From NCBI GenBank assembly GCA_938002255.1, contig CALLAL010000006.1, forward strand, positions 17,812 through 81,811: a stretch of DNA of 64,000 bases, written 5' to 3'. Under the pieces are notes generated by a model. The model saw only the letters and a list, made by a program, of their open reading frames with translations, searched no databases and was not told where the DNA came from. This DNA comes from an uncultured bacterium. GTDB lineage: Bacteria; Desulfobacterota; BSN033; UBA1163. The stretch's first letter is position 1, and each line of letters begins with the position of its first letter. The translations under genes and the position numbers were made by a program. Shown here one piece after another: positions 51,523 through 60,207 of the stretch.

Positions 51523-52513
51523 GACAAAGCACCTCGGGGTAGATGTTCAGGGTGAGTTCAGACTGAAGGACTTCAAAGGAGGTCCAATCATTGAGGTAAT
51601 AGGGCTGGATGGGGGATCTGGAGATGATCCGGAGGAGGAGCTGGTGGTGGTCTTCGTCCGTGATGGAGTAAAACCCTAAATTGAAACTGTTGAGGTTTTT
51701 ATCGTAATAGTATTTTAGAGTGGAGACAATTCCCTTCGCAAAAGCGGAAATCTCTTCCTGGCTGAGGGTTGTCAAAGACGAATGGCCTTCCACCGTTGCG
51801 CAGACCTCATTAAATCCGATCGGAGCGTAGGAGACAAACCAGTGAACCTTGCCAGAAGTGGCGATATACCTTTCTCCGAGTCCTTCCTCGGTCCGAACGA
51901 GATCGTTCCAGAATAGGGTCTGATTCCTCTGGAAGTAAGAAGCGCTGGCTTCGAGAAGCGATTCCATCTCATTCGTAGGGATTGGATCTCCAATCACCTG
52001 AAGATGGGGATGGAGGATGCTGCTCCCGCCTGGAAGAAGGTAATTTTGACTGATCTGCCAGAAGCGGGCATCGGGATCATACGCCATGGTTTTACGAATG
52101 ATCTCCACGGCCACTTTAAAGCCATCTTCGTAAACTTCGGGCGTAAATTCATGGAGGTTTAGAAAATGTTCTTTACAGAGAACGATCACACTTCCATAGG
52201 CCCCAGCAGGGAAGAGATTCGGGAAACCCACCGCATTTCCGATAGAAATTCTTCCTTCGGGAACGATTTCTTTCAGAAACAGAGGGGTTTTCAAGAGGAC
52301 ATTCTCGGGGCAGAAGATACATCCTTTGGATTCCTCGATCATCTTAGAAAAGTCAAATTTCCCTTTATCCGGAAGGGCCCAGGTGATGATCCGGCTTCTT
52401 CTCTTGGTCAGTGGATCGATGCGGACTTCTGTTGGAACCGAAACGGAATCAAACCCGTTAACGGGCGAAAGGAATTCAGACTGGAAAAAATAGCGTTCGA
52501 ATTTGATTTCCAT
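51497..52513 (-). CDS. Galactose-1-phosphate uridylyltransferase-like protein
   Basis: 338 residues from ATG 52513. A HIT-superfamily nucleotidyltransferase: CIFCPENVLLKTP, PAGAYGSVIVLCKEHFLNLHE and the active site ILHPHLQV (H-P-H). This is shorter and more divergent than classical GalT, and it is next to Ppx/GppA rather than gal genes, so the sugar phosphate or nucleotide substrate is open. Ribosome site GGGGATG. Confidence 0.75.
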   Translation of the reverse strand: MEIKFERYFFQSEFLSPVNGFDSVSVPTEVRIDPLTKRRSRIITWALPDKGKFDFSKMIEESKGCIFCPENVLLKTPLFLKEIVPEGRISIGNAVGFPNLFPAGAYGSVIVLCKEHFLNLHEFTPEVYEDGFKVAVEIIRKTMAYDPDARFWQISQNYLLPGGSSILHPHLQVIGDPIPTNEMESLLEASASYFQRNQTLFWNDLVRTEEGLGERYIATSGKVHWFVSYAPIGFNEVCATVEGHSSLTTLSQEEISAFAKGIVSTLKYYYDKNLNSFNLGFYSITDEDHHQLLLRIISRSPIQPYYLNDWTSFEVLQSELTLNIYPEVLCREIRPYFS

Positions 52514-52553
52514 GATCATCCCCACGTCTGTAGAGAGTCTTAACGACCGTTAC

Positions 52554-52748
52554 TTATTGATGTTCCGCAATGAAGCGCCGGATGGAACGATCATAGGTTC
52601 TCTCCCCCTCGGGTGTAAAGAAACAACCCGGAAGCTGTTTCATCCTCCAGTGATAGGCTATACATTCACAACACTTTCCCTTTCGATCACAGGGTTCGTA
52701 GGTGCACGTGCATCGTTTCTTGTTCTTTTCGAGATGGCATTCAAGCAT
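52554..52748 (-). CDS. DUF6485-like cysteine-rich protein
   Basis: 64 residues: MLECHLEKNKKRCTCTYEPCDRKGKCCECIAYH, then LPGCFFTPEGERTYDRSIRRFI. Eight Cys in a pattern I associate with DUF6485, presumably zinc or cluster binding. GGGAGTAG lies upstream. It lies between the GalT-like gene and an unassigned gene, all on the minus strand. Confidence 0.7.
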   Translation of the reverse strand: MLECHLEKNKKRCTCTYEPCDRKGKCCECIAYHWRMKQLPGCFFTPEGERTYDRSIRRFIAEHQ

Positions 52749-52846
52749 GGATTCTACTCCCTTCCTTATTAGATCAAATCAGGAGGGTCGAAGGACTCCT
52801 GGGTTTGAGGGGTCCATTCGATGGACGCTCGTCAAGAGAAAGGGTG

Positions 52847-53851
52847 TTATCTTTTTTTACTCATACCCTTGCTCCCCGGGTTCCTCAAATCCTCCAACCT
52901 CTCAATGAGGGCTGCCGTTAGAAGCGGTAACATGATTTCATGATGACCGATTAGCGTGTACCCTTTGCCTCCTTTCAGCGTGGGTCTCCTGACCACATTG
53001 ACCGATGGCCGATATTGGTGAAGAAAGTCCATATTGACTGTGGTGAGATGGGCAAGGGGATGTCCAAGATTCCTTGCCAGTGCTAAGGCTTTTAAAAAGA
53101 CTTCGGGAAGAATGACGGCTGATCCAAGATTGATAAAGACCCCCCGATCCAGTTGCGCCACCAGGTTGGCAAACGTTCGAAAATCTTTTAGACTTCCCTG
53201 TCCAATGGCTGAACCGTCTGCAGAGGAGCTCATATGGTTAATATCCGTACCCATAGCAATATGGACAGTCATCGGGATTCCCAGGCGCTGTCCTGTTGCA
53301 AACAGGGAAAGTTGTTGATAGCGGAAATGCTCAGAGAGGATTTTCCGACCTATCGATTCACCAATTCCCCATCCTTTTTGGACTCCTGCGGAGATTGCCT
53401 GATTGATCGTTTCATGGGTTTCTCGGACCATGCCGAAGGTTCCACGGTTCAGTTCTTCATCAACCTCTTCAGACGTATGGCCTACCATGGCAATTTCAAC
53501 ATCATGGACCAGGCAGGCCCCATTCATCGCCATTCCTTTGATAATTCCTCTTTCCATTAAATCGATTAGAATAGGACTGAGTCCAACCTTAATGGGATGG
53601 GCTCCCATTCCCAGAAGGACCATCCTCTTCTGGTGCACTGCTTTTGCGATTCGCGCAACGACTTCCCGGAATTCTTTGCCGGCAAGGATCCCAGGCAGGG
53701 TATTGAGAAAGTCACAAAACCGTCCGCCACTCTTCCATGGACGTCCAAAGAAAACTCTTCCAACTTTATGTCTCTTCTGTTTCAGAGAGATGAAGGAAAT
53801 CTTCTCCAAATCCAAAACCTTTTCTCGATGTTTCATCCGCGCCCTTTCCAT
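52847..53851 (-). CDS. Conserved protein of unknown function
   Basis: 334 residues, no membrane segment. LGMGAHPIKVGLSPILIDLMERGIIKGMAMNG, DVEIAMVGHTSEEVDEEL, THETINQAISAG, GIPMTVHIAMGTDINHM, VFINLGSAVILPEVFLKA and VRRPTLKGGKGYTLIGHHEI suggest a Rossmann-type enzyme, loosely reminiscent of deoxyhypusine synthase. I do not recognise the family. It starts 6 bp after gmhA, hence an operon in the heptose region; ATG 53836 with GGAAAGG upstream is the likelier start. Confidence 0.65.
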   Translation of the reverse strand: MERARMKHREKVLDLEKISFISLKQKRHKVGRVFFGRPWKSGGRFCDFLNTLPGILAGKEFREVVARIAKAVHQKRMVLLGMGAHPIKVGLSPILIDLMERGIIKGMAMNGACLVHDVEIAMVGHTSEEVDEELNRGTFGMVRETHETINQAISAGVQKGWGIGESIGRKILSEHFRYQQLSLFATGQRLGIPMTVHIAMGTDINHMSSSADGSAIGQGSLKDFRTFANLVAQLDRGVFINLGSAVILPEVFLKALALARNLGHPLAHLTTVNMDFLHQYRPSVNVVRRPTLKGGKGYTLIGHHEIMLPLLTAALIERLEDLRNPGSKGMSKKR

Positions 53852-53857
53852 GGCTAC

Positions 53858-54466
53858 TTATTTGATGAAGTTCTCTCCGCCATATGTCGCAGGATTGTTC
53901 AAAAAGAGATAGTGCTCGACCAGTTCACAGAGGATATGCCCGATGAGGAGATGCACCTCTTGGATGCGGGGAGTGCTGGAAGAGGGGACGATGAGAGAAA
54001 GATCTGCAACCTTTGCCAAGGAACCGCCATCGTTTCCGGTGAGAGCCACGGTTTTTAGACCAATCTCCCTGGCGACTTCGAAAGCCCTGAGGACATTGGG
54101 AGAGGTTCCGCTGGTGCTGATTCCGATGGCGATATCGCCTTCTCTCCCCAGGGCTTTGAGTTGTTTGGCAAAGACTTCATTGAAGGAGAAGTCATTTGAG
54201 ACACTGGTCAGGATAGACGTGTCGGTGGTTAAAGCGATGGCTGGAAGCGGTGGTCGCTCCATAATATAACGGTTGACAAATTCTGCAGCAAAGTGCTGCG
54301 CGTCTGCCGCGCTTCCTCCATTCCCAAAAAAGAAGACCTTATTTCCCATCTCGAAACCATGAGCCATTAACTTGACTACCTCGAGAAGGGTGGAAAGGTT
54401 TTCTTTTAAGAACCGGTTTTTTATCTCAATGCTTTCCTTAAACCTCTTCTGGATAATGTTCTCCAT
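53858..54466 (-). CDS. gmhA: Sedoheptulose-7-phosphate isomerase
   Basis: 202 residues, one SIS domain: FFGNGGSAADAQHFAAEFVNRY, ALTTDTSILTSVSNDFSFNEVF, GDIAIGISTSGTSPNVLRAF, ALTGNDGG and the closing HLLIGHILCELVEHYLF. Asp and His/Gln residues of GmhA are present. It begins ADP-heptose synthesis for the LPS inner core, supporting a Gram-negative outer membrane. Nearby hldE or waa genes are absent. Confidence 0.93.
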   Translation of the reverse strand: MENIIQKRFKESIEIKNRFLKENLSTLLEVVKLMAHGFEMGNKVFFFGNGGSAADAQHFAAEFVNRYIMERPPLPAIALTTDTSILTSVSNDFSFNEVFAKQLKALGREGDIAIGISTSGTSPNVLRAFEVAREIGLKTVALTGNDGGSLAKVADLSLIVPSSSTPRIQEVHLLIGHILCELVEHYLFLNNPATYGGENFIK

Positions 54467-54551
54467 GGTTTCAGAATATTATACTTCTCCTTCTTTTCTG
54501 TCAAGAACCTCATTCATTCGTGTCATGTATGATCATCCGTGAAATTTGTTT

Positions 54552-55472
54552 TTATCTCTTAGGGAGTTTCCAACGACGGTTAAGCCAGGCCCACTGATCA
54601 GGATATTGCCTGATGATGCCTTCAATCACTCGGGTGAATTTTGCTGTTAATGCCTCAATGTCCTTTTCCAGGTGAGCCGTTCTTTCAATGGTCACAGGAG
54701 GACCAATCACAAGTCTTTTGGGAACCTTATCCTCCCTTATAATGAACATCGGCAAAATAGGGGCTCCTGTCTTTAAGGAGAGAATGGCAGGACCTGTTGG
54801 GGTGAAAGCCGTTTGTCCGAAAAAAGGGATGGGAAGGCCTCCGCGGCGCTGTTGTTCATCCGCTATGAGATAGAGAATCTCATTGCGGCGAAGGCAATTA
54901 TAAGATTTTTTAAGGGAGATCGTAATGGGTTTGACCGGGAAGGGGTTCTGGCCTAACCTTCGTTGATAATCCCCCAGCCTCTTCCAGAGTTTTGGATAAT
55001 TGCCTTCATTATACATCAAATTAAAACGAAACCCTTCAAGAGCGAGTCTCGCCCCCACCAGAGTGAAAGGTCCCAAATGCATTCCTAACGCAATTACCCC
55101 TTTTTTCAATTCAAGAGCCTCTATTAAAAAATGTTTTCCCTCGATGGCAATCTTTAATAGAAATTGCTCAGGCGGATGGAGATAGGCATAGACCGATTCA
55201 AGAGGCGTCAGGCTGAAATGACAAAAAACTTCCCGGGCAAGCCTTACAATCTCCTCTGGCTTCTTCTCTTTTCCAAAGGCGAGAGTCAGATTCTGGATCA
55301 CTCTCCTTCTGTACTTTTTTATCAGAGAAAAAAGAGCGATCCCGAAGAATGTTGAGATTGGGATCAGTGAACGAGGAGGCAGGCAGCGGATGGGTATGAT
55401 CATGCAGGTAGCGAGACCATTGATCAGGAGGTCTCCTGCGCGATGAAGGTAATTTGGAAATTTCTTTTCCAT
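54552..55472 (-). CDS. Lysophospholipid/lauroyl acyltransferase (HtrB/LpxL-like)
   Basis: 306 residues. N-terminal membrane anchor, then HxxxxD-type motif in IALGMHLGPFTLVG (weakly conserved: HLGPFT), YNEGNYPKLW, DEQQRRGGLPIPFFGQTAFTPTGPAILSLKTGAPILPMFI and QYPDQWAWLNRRWKLP, which match the LPLAT/LpxL family. The catalytic Asp of H-x4-D appears replaced here (H-L-G-P-F), so either a variant or impaired enzyme. Attaches late acyl chains to lipid A. Confidence 0.85.
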   Translation of the reverse strand: MEKKFPNYLHRAGDLLINGLATCMIIPIRCLPPRSLIPISTFFGIALFSLIKKYRRRVIQNLTLAFGKEKKPEEIVRLAREVFCHFSLTPLESVYAYLHPPEQFLLKIAIEGKHFLIEALELKKGVIALGMHLGPFTLVGARLALEGFRFNLMYNEGNYPKLWKRLGDYQRRLGQNPFPVKPITISLKKSYNCLRRNEILYLIADEQQRRGGLPIPFFGQTAFTPTGPAILSLKTGAPILPMFIIREDKVPKRLVIGPPVTIERTAHLEKDIEALTAKFTRVIEGIIRQYPDQWAWLNRRWKLPKR

Positions 55473-55624
55473 AGAAAGCCAAGAGAGGTGTATAGGGAGC
55501 GAGCCAACACTCCAATCAGGTAGAAAATAGATGATTTTTGGGTGAATATCAATACTTCCGCAGATCCACCATGTTGATTCTTATGAATTTATGTTTCAGA
55601 ATCAGGGTGGAGGGGAAGAAATCG

Positions 55625-57667
55625 GTGTATAGAGTTACCTGGTTCAATGAACATCCTCAATCGCTTCACCGTCTGTTCAAAGGCATTGCCTCTTCCGGAA
55701 AGGTCCTTTTGGCTTTTTGTGTATGTGCTCTGGCCATTGTCCTTTCCTATCGGATTTACCTTAGCTGGGCGTTGTTCACCCGAACCATCAGGCCTTTTGA
55801 TTTTAACCCTTCTGCCCATCCTGTCTGGTTTATGATTCGGGGGATTCCCTATGATCTGGTTCTCATCCTTTCCTGTGTGATTCTGATCGGATTCTTCATA
55901 TGGACGTTCAATCACCTCTCCCAGGGATATCTTTGGCGATTTTTGAGTATTCTCGGTTATGGCATACTCCACCTCCTGATCTTCTGCCTTCTGATCCTTC
56001 ATGGTGCTCATGTTCGCTTACTCTTTGAGGCACAAACAGGAATCACCTTCTTTATTATTCAGGAGTTCTTCCTCAATGTGCCCTGGCAGGAATTAATTAA
56101 ATTCATCGATTGGAAAGATGGTTTATTCGGATTGGTTCCCCTTGGCCTCTTCTGGGGGGTGCTGTGGTTGCCATCTCACCTGAGGGTTTTTGTCCTGAAA
56201 AGTTCAATCGGGATCATCGTCCCTCTTTCTCTCTTTTCGCTCATTGGAGTCCGGATTCAACATGCTCCTTTGCCTTCTGAGGTTCGGCTCAACCCAGTTC
56301 TTTTTTTCCTTGCAGATCTGAGAGAGCAGGTAGGTTCAAGCCCATCCTGTGAAGGAGAATATGGTCAGATCCTCCAAGAAGAGAAGGTGAGTCTCCAGCC
56401 TGGCGGGAAAGAATTCCAGTCTCCGATTAACCCCCTCAAATTCCTTCCTCCTCCCCAAGATACCCCTTGGAATATTGTTCTCTTCATTATGGAATCGGTG
56501 GGGAACCGTTATATCTTTGATACGAGTCAAGGGCACGGTATGCCCATGCCCTTTCTTCACGGATTAGCAAAAGAGAGCTGGTATTTTAAAAAGCATTATA
56601 CCTCCTCTAACATCAGCACAAAGGCCGTCTTTTCTTTATTGAGCGGGCTTTATGATTTCTTTCATCAGGAAACTTTTGGAAGCCGACCCGATGCGAGCGT
56701 TCCTTCACTTCACACCTATCTGCCGAAGGGGTATGAAGCTTTTTTTGTCACCCCCGCTCCCATCCAGTGGTATTTCCCTGTTGCTTTTGTGAAGAATAAT
56801 GAACTGAAAGAGATGCACCATTTTGAGAATCTTCCGCTGAAGGTTAGAATGGAGAAAAATTCATTTGGCCGTTATATCGGAAGGGATGAAGTCGAAACCA
56901 TCCACTTTTTTAACCAGAGAATCCGAAAGGCGAAAGAGCCTTTTTTAGGAATCTATATCAGTTTTGCGGCTCATCTTCCCTATTTTGATTATGGTCCGGA
57001 TTATCGGATCATCGAGCCGGCGGACCGGATGATCCATCGTTATTTCAATAACCTCTATCTGCTGGACCATATGCTCAATCGAGTTTATGAAAATTTAAGG
57101 GAGATGGGGTTGCTGAAAAGAACCATTCTCGTCATTGTGGGAGACCACGGCCAAGCCTTTGGTCAGCACCATCCCGATAATTATATGCATCACCGGTATA
57201 GCTACGATGAGAATCTTGAAACCCCTGCCATTATATATCAACCCACCCTTTTTAAGCCAAGGACGGTAGAAGTCCCGACCAGTCACGTTGATCTCTTGCC
57301 GACCCTTCTGGACGCCTTGAGGATTCCATACGTTTCTCAATATCTGGATGGAGAATCCCTCTTCCATCATCGGTTGAGAAGGAAATATGTCTTCATTTAT
57401 GGATATGAAGGAACGATCTCCTCTGTGGATCAACACTTGATCAAAGTCCAGTATTCTTTGAAGAAGAAGCGGTGCTGGGCTTTTGATTTAAAAGTTGATC
57501 CAGATGAAAGAAACCCCCTTGAGTGTTCTTCTTATGAAAGCCAACTGGACGATTTGCTGAAATTTGTCCGCTTTCATGATGTCCATCTGGTTGCCTATAA
57601 TGAAATGATGAAGGAGAAACGTCTCCCCCCCATGGAATCGAAAGCGAAAACAGAAAATCGTGAATAG
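55625..57667 (+). CDS. LTA synthase-type sulfatase (membrane alkaline-phosphatase superfamily)
   Basis: 680 residues from GTG 55625 (GGAGGGG nine bases upstream); the frame is open to TTG 55538. Five membrane helices (residues 15-215) precede an extracytoplasmic sulfatase domain: NIVLFIMESVGNRYI, SSNISTKAVFSLLSGLYDFF (nucleophile Thr/Ser region), VIVGDHGQAFGQHHPDNYMHHRYSYDENLETPAI with metal His/Asp. Members transfer phosphoglycerol or phosphoethanolamine to lipid A or glycans. Divergent to the acyltransferase gene, so probably an envelope-modifying enzyme. Confidence 0.82.
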   Translation: MYRVTWFNEHPQSLHRLFKGIASSGKVLLAFCVCALAIVLSYRIYLSWALFTRTIRPFDFNPSAHPVWFMIRGIPYDLVLILSCVILIGFFIWTFNHLSQGYLWRFLSILGYGILHLLIFCLLILHGAHVRLLFEAQTGITFFIIQEFFLNVPWQELIKFIDWKDGLFGLVPLGLFWGVLWLPSHLRVFVLKSSIGIIVPLSLFSLIGVRIQHAPLPSEVRLNPVLFFLADLREQVGSSPSCEGEYGQILQEEKVSLQPGGKEFQSPINPLKFLPPPQDTPWNIVLFIMESVGNRYIFDTSQGHGMPMPFLHGLAKESWYFKKHYTSSNISTKAVFSLLSGLYDFFHQETFGSRPDASVPSLHTYLPKGYEAFFVTPAPIQWYFPVAFVKNNELKEMHHFENLPLKVRMEKNSFGRYIGRDEVETIHFFNQRIRKAKEPFLGIYISFAAHLPYFDYGPDYRIIEPADRMIHRYFNNLYLLDHMLNRVYENLREMGLLKRTILVIVGDHGQAFGQHHPDNYMHHRYSYDENLETPAIIYQPTLFKPRTVEVPTSHVDLLPTLLDALRIPYVSQYLDGESLFHHRLRRKYVFIYGYEGTISSVDQHLIKVQYSLKKKRCWAFDLKVDPDERNPLECSSYESQLDDLLKFVRFHDVHLVAYNEMMKEKRLPPMESKAKTENRE

Positions 57668-57676
57668 TCCGGCTCC

Positions 57677-57853
57677 CTATGTTTCGTTTTTAGAGTTTGC
57701 CATCTCTTTCTGGACATCCTTCCACATATGGCCATGGAGGGTGAGGGTCAATTTGCAGAAATCACAGGAGAGGATTGCTCCTTCAAAGAGTTCCTCAACA
57801 GGATACTCTTTTTTGCGGCCACACACCGGACAAGAGAAAGGTAAGGTTTTCAT
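57677..57853 (-). CDS. 58-residue zinc-ribbon protein
   Basis: From ATG 57853 the sequence has CPVCG and CDFC pairs typical of a zinc ribbon. Its ATG overlaps the TGA stop of the radical SAM gene (ATGA), which indicates translational coupling. It is therefore a likely partner of that enzyme. A longer reading from 57883 is unlikely. Confidence 0.75.
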   Translation of the reverse strand: MKTLPFSCPVCGRKKEYPVEELFEGAILSCDFCKLTLTLHGHMWKDVQKEMANSKNET

Positions 57854-59007
57854 ATCCAAATCCCCGGAATCGGTTTCCCACAAAATTTACATTTTCCAGC
57901 CTTCATATGGATTTCTCCTACCATATAGCCTGTACGCTGGATAATTTTCTTCTTACACTTGGGGCAGAAAGTGTTTTCTGCCTCATGACCTGGAATATTT
58001 CCGATATAGACATACTCCAACCCTGCGGAAAACGCAACGGCTCTGGCTTTTTCAAGGGTTGAGACTGGAGTCGGGGGCAGCGTCCTCAATTTATAAAGGG
58101 GATAGAACCTTGAAAAATGGATGGGCGTGTCTGGGCCCAACTCTTTCTTGATCCAGAGGCACATCTCTCTAATGCTGGACACTTCGTCGTTCATTGTCGG
58201 GATCATTAAATTTGTGATTTCGAGGTGAACCTTTTCTTGTTTAAGAATCTTTAAAGTTTCAAGGACCGGATGAAGTGTTCCAGAACACAATTCACGATAG
58301 AAGGATTCTGAAAATCCCTTTAAGTCGATATTGGCTGCATCCAGCACCTTACAGAGATTTCGGAGCGGGATCGGATTGATAAATCCATTGGAGTGGGTTA
58401 CATTCAGGAGGCCTGCCTTTTTCGTCAGTTCAGCAATCTCGACCATATACTCATAGAAGACGGTGGGTTCAACATAGGTGTAAGCCACCGAATGGGCACC
58501 GCTCTCTTTGGCCTTCTTAACGATCATTTCAGCAGGGACGTCGTAACTAAAAACATCTTCAGGAGAAGCTTGTGAGATCTCCCAATTCTGACAGAACTTG
58601 CACTGGAAATTACATCCGGCTGTTGCAAGAGAGTATGAGACCGTGCCTGGGAGTACATGGAAAAAAGGTTTCTTCTCGATCGGATCTGGATGGATGGCGC
58701 AGGGGTTTTCGTAAACGAGGCTGTAATATTTTCCCCCCCGGTTTTCTCTAACTCTGCAAAGGCCTCTCTTTCCTCTCGAAACTCGGCACCGATGAGGGCA
58801 GAGTTCACATTGAATGTCTCCTCCCTCAAAAGGAGTATAAAACGGAGAGAGTTTGGTCTTGATAAGGCCTTTCTTCATGCCCTGGGCAGAGGTGGGTTGA
58901 GGAAAGTTAAACATGCAAGCAGAAGCCAAAAGGGATAAACCCTTTCCGACAAGCTTTAAGGCGTCTCGCCTTGTTACATGATGGGAAAAATAGGCCTGAT
59001 TCATCAT
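57850..59007 (-). CDS. amrS: AmmeMemoRadiSam-type radical SAM enzyme with Tat-like leader
   Basis: 385 residues from ATG 59007 (TTG 59022 also in frame). After a TRRDALKLVGKGLSLLASA Tat-like leader with a Cys near its end comes CELCPHRCRVSRGKRGLCRVRE, then the radical SAM cluster CNFQCKFCQNW, SGAHSVAYTYVEPTVFYEY and IDLKGFSESFYREL, typical of AmrS. Two C-terminal CxxC pairs (FCPKCKKK; CKFCG) may hold another metal. It acts with Memo (10104) and AMMECR1 in other genomes. A leader on an AmrS is unusual. Confidence 0.85.
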   Translation of the reverse strand: MMNQAYFSHHVTRRDALKLVGKGLSLLASACMFNFPQPTSAQGMKKGLIKTKLSPFYTPFEGGDIQCELCPHRCRVSRGKRGLCRVRENRGGKYYSLVYENPCAIHPDPIEKKPFFHVLPGTVSYSLATAGCNFQCKFCQNWEISQASPEDVFSYDVPAEMIVKKAKESGAHSVAYTYVEPTVFYEYMVEIAELTKKAGLLNVTHSNGFINPIPLRNLCKVLDAANIDLKGFSESFYRELCSGTLHPVLETLKILKQEKVHLEITNLMIPTMNDEVSSIREMCLWIKKELGPDTPIHFSRFYPLYKLRTLPPTPVSTLEKARAVAFSAGLEYVYIGNIPGHEAENTFCPKCKKKIIQRTGYMVGEIHMKAGKCKFCGKPIPGIWI

Positions 59008-59107
59008 TGTCCTGATCTTCAATTATAGCCAAAACCCTCTTTACGTCAATCCCTTTCTAATTTTGCCCTCTTCACAACTCCAGGACGTTAGAGTATAATC
59101 TGGTCTG

Positions 59108-60157
59108 ATGGAATTGAATCGAAGAGATTTTGTTAGAAGGGCAGTACTTGTAAGCAGTTCCATCCTTTTCCCTTCCCATCTTTTGGCAAGGAGGAAGGAG
59201 GAACGATGGGTTCCGGCTTATGAGAAACTCGAAAGAGAAGGGAAACTGGCTCAAAGGATTGAGCAGGCTTACGCCATCTTCGAAAAATGCCAGTTATGTC
59301 CCAGAATGTGTGGGGTGAATAGAAAGAAGGGGGAGAAAGGTTTTTGCCGGGCGCCTTTAAACCCTGTGGTTTTCAGTTACCACCCCCATTTTGGAGAAGA
59401 ACTCTCTGTTGTGGGCCAGAACGGTTCTGGTACGATCTTCTTTTCTAATTGTAATCTTCGATGTATCTTCTGTCAGAACTGGCCCATCGCCCATGAAGGG
59501 AAAGGAAAGGAGATTCGGGATGAGGATCTGGCAGAGATGATGCTCTCTCTTCAGAAGATTGGATGTCACAACGTCAATCTCGTTACTCCAACCCATGTCA
59601 TGCCAAACATTCTCAACGCCACAAGGATCGCTTTAAAAAAAGGATTGCACATTCCTCTCTTTTATAATACCAGTGGTTATGAACGGGTGGAGATTTTGAA
59701 AATTCTGGATAGTATTGTGGACATTTATAAGCCGGATGTGAAGTATATGGATTCGGACAAAGCGGAAAAATATTCTACAGGGGCTAAAGATTATCCTGAA
59801 GTGGTTAAAAAGGCGGTCCTTGAAATGCACCGGCAGGTAGGAGTACACCAGGTGGATCGGCGAGGGATTGTGGTTCGAGGTGTGATGATTCGTCATCTGG
59901 TGATGCCCAATCGGGTCGCGGGAACTGAAAAATTTGTAAAATGGGTGGCAGAAGCCCTCCCGAAAAATACGTATGTGAACATCATGGCTCAATATCGAGT
60001 TGAGTATAAAGCCTTTGAACATCCAGAGATCGCACGGGGCATTACGGTTCAGGAATTTATGGAGGCCATGGATTGGGCGAGGCAATATGGTCTGACTAAC
60101 CTTGATCCACAATCGAAGGCCCTCTGGGAGTTCTATCGCCAACGCCGATCCGGATGA
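59108..60157 (+). CDS. Radical SAM protein (PflX/AmrS-like) with Tat-like leader
   Basis: 349 residues. RRDFVRRAVLVSSSILFPSHLL is a Tat-like leader; then CQLCPRMCGVNRKKGEKGFCRAP, CNLRCIFCQNWPIAHEGKG (radical SAM cysteines) and VTPTHVMPNILNA, IYKPDVKYMDSDKAEKY. This is the PflX/YgiQ-like relative of AmrS. Divergent from amrS with 100 bp between start codons. Target protein unknown. ATG 59108. Confidence 0.82.
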   Translation: MELNRRDFVRRAVLVSSSILFPSHLLARRKEERWVPAYEKLEREGKLAQRIEQAYAIFEKCQLCPRMCGVNRKKGEKGFCRAPLNPVVFSYHPHFGEELSVVGQNGSGTIFFSNCNLRCIFCQNWPIAHEGKGKEIRDEDLAEMMLSLQKIGCHNVNLVTPTHVMPNILNATRIALKKGLHIPLFYNTSGYERVEILKILDSIVDIYKPDVKYMDSDKAEKYSTGAKDYPEVVKKAVLEMHRQVGVHQVDRRGIVVRGVMIRHLVMPNRVAGTEKFVKWVAEALPKNTYVNIMAQYRVEYKAFEHPEIARGITVQEFMEAMDWARQYGLTNLDPQSKALWEFYRQRRSG

Positions 60158-60207
60158 TCTTTAGTAGGATATCGTTGCAGAGTTCATTCATCTGACGGAG
60201 GATCTGA

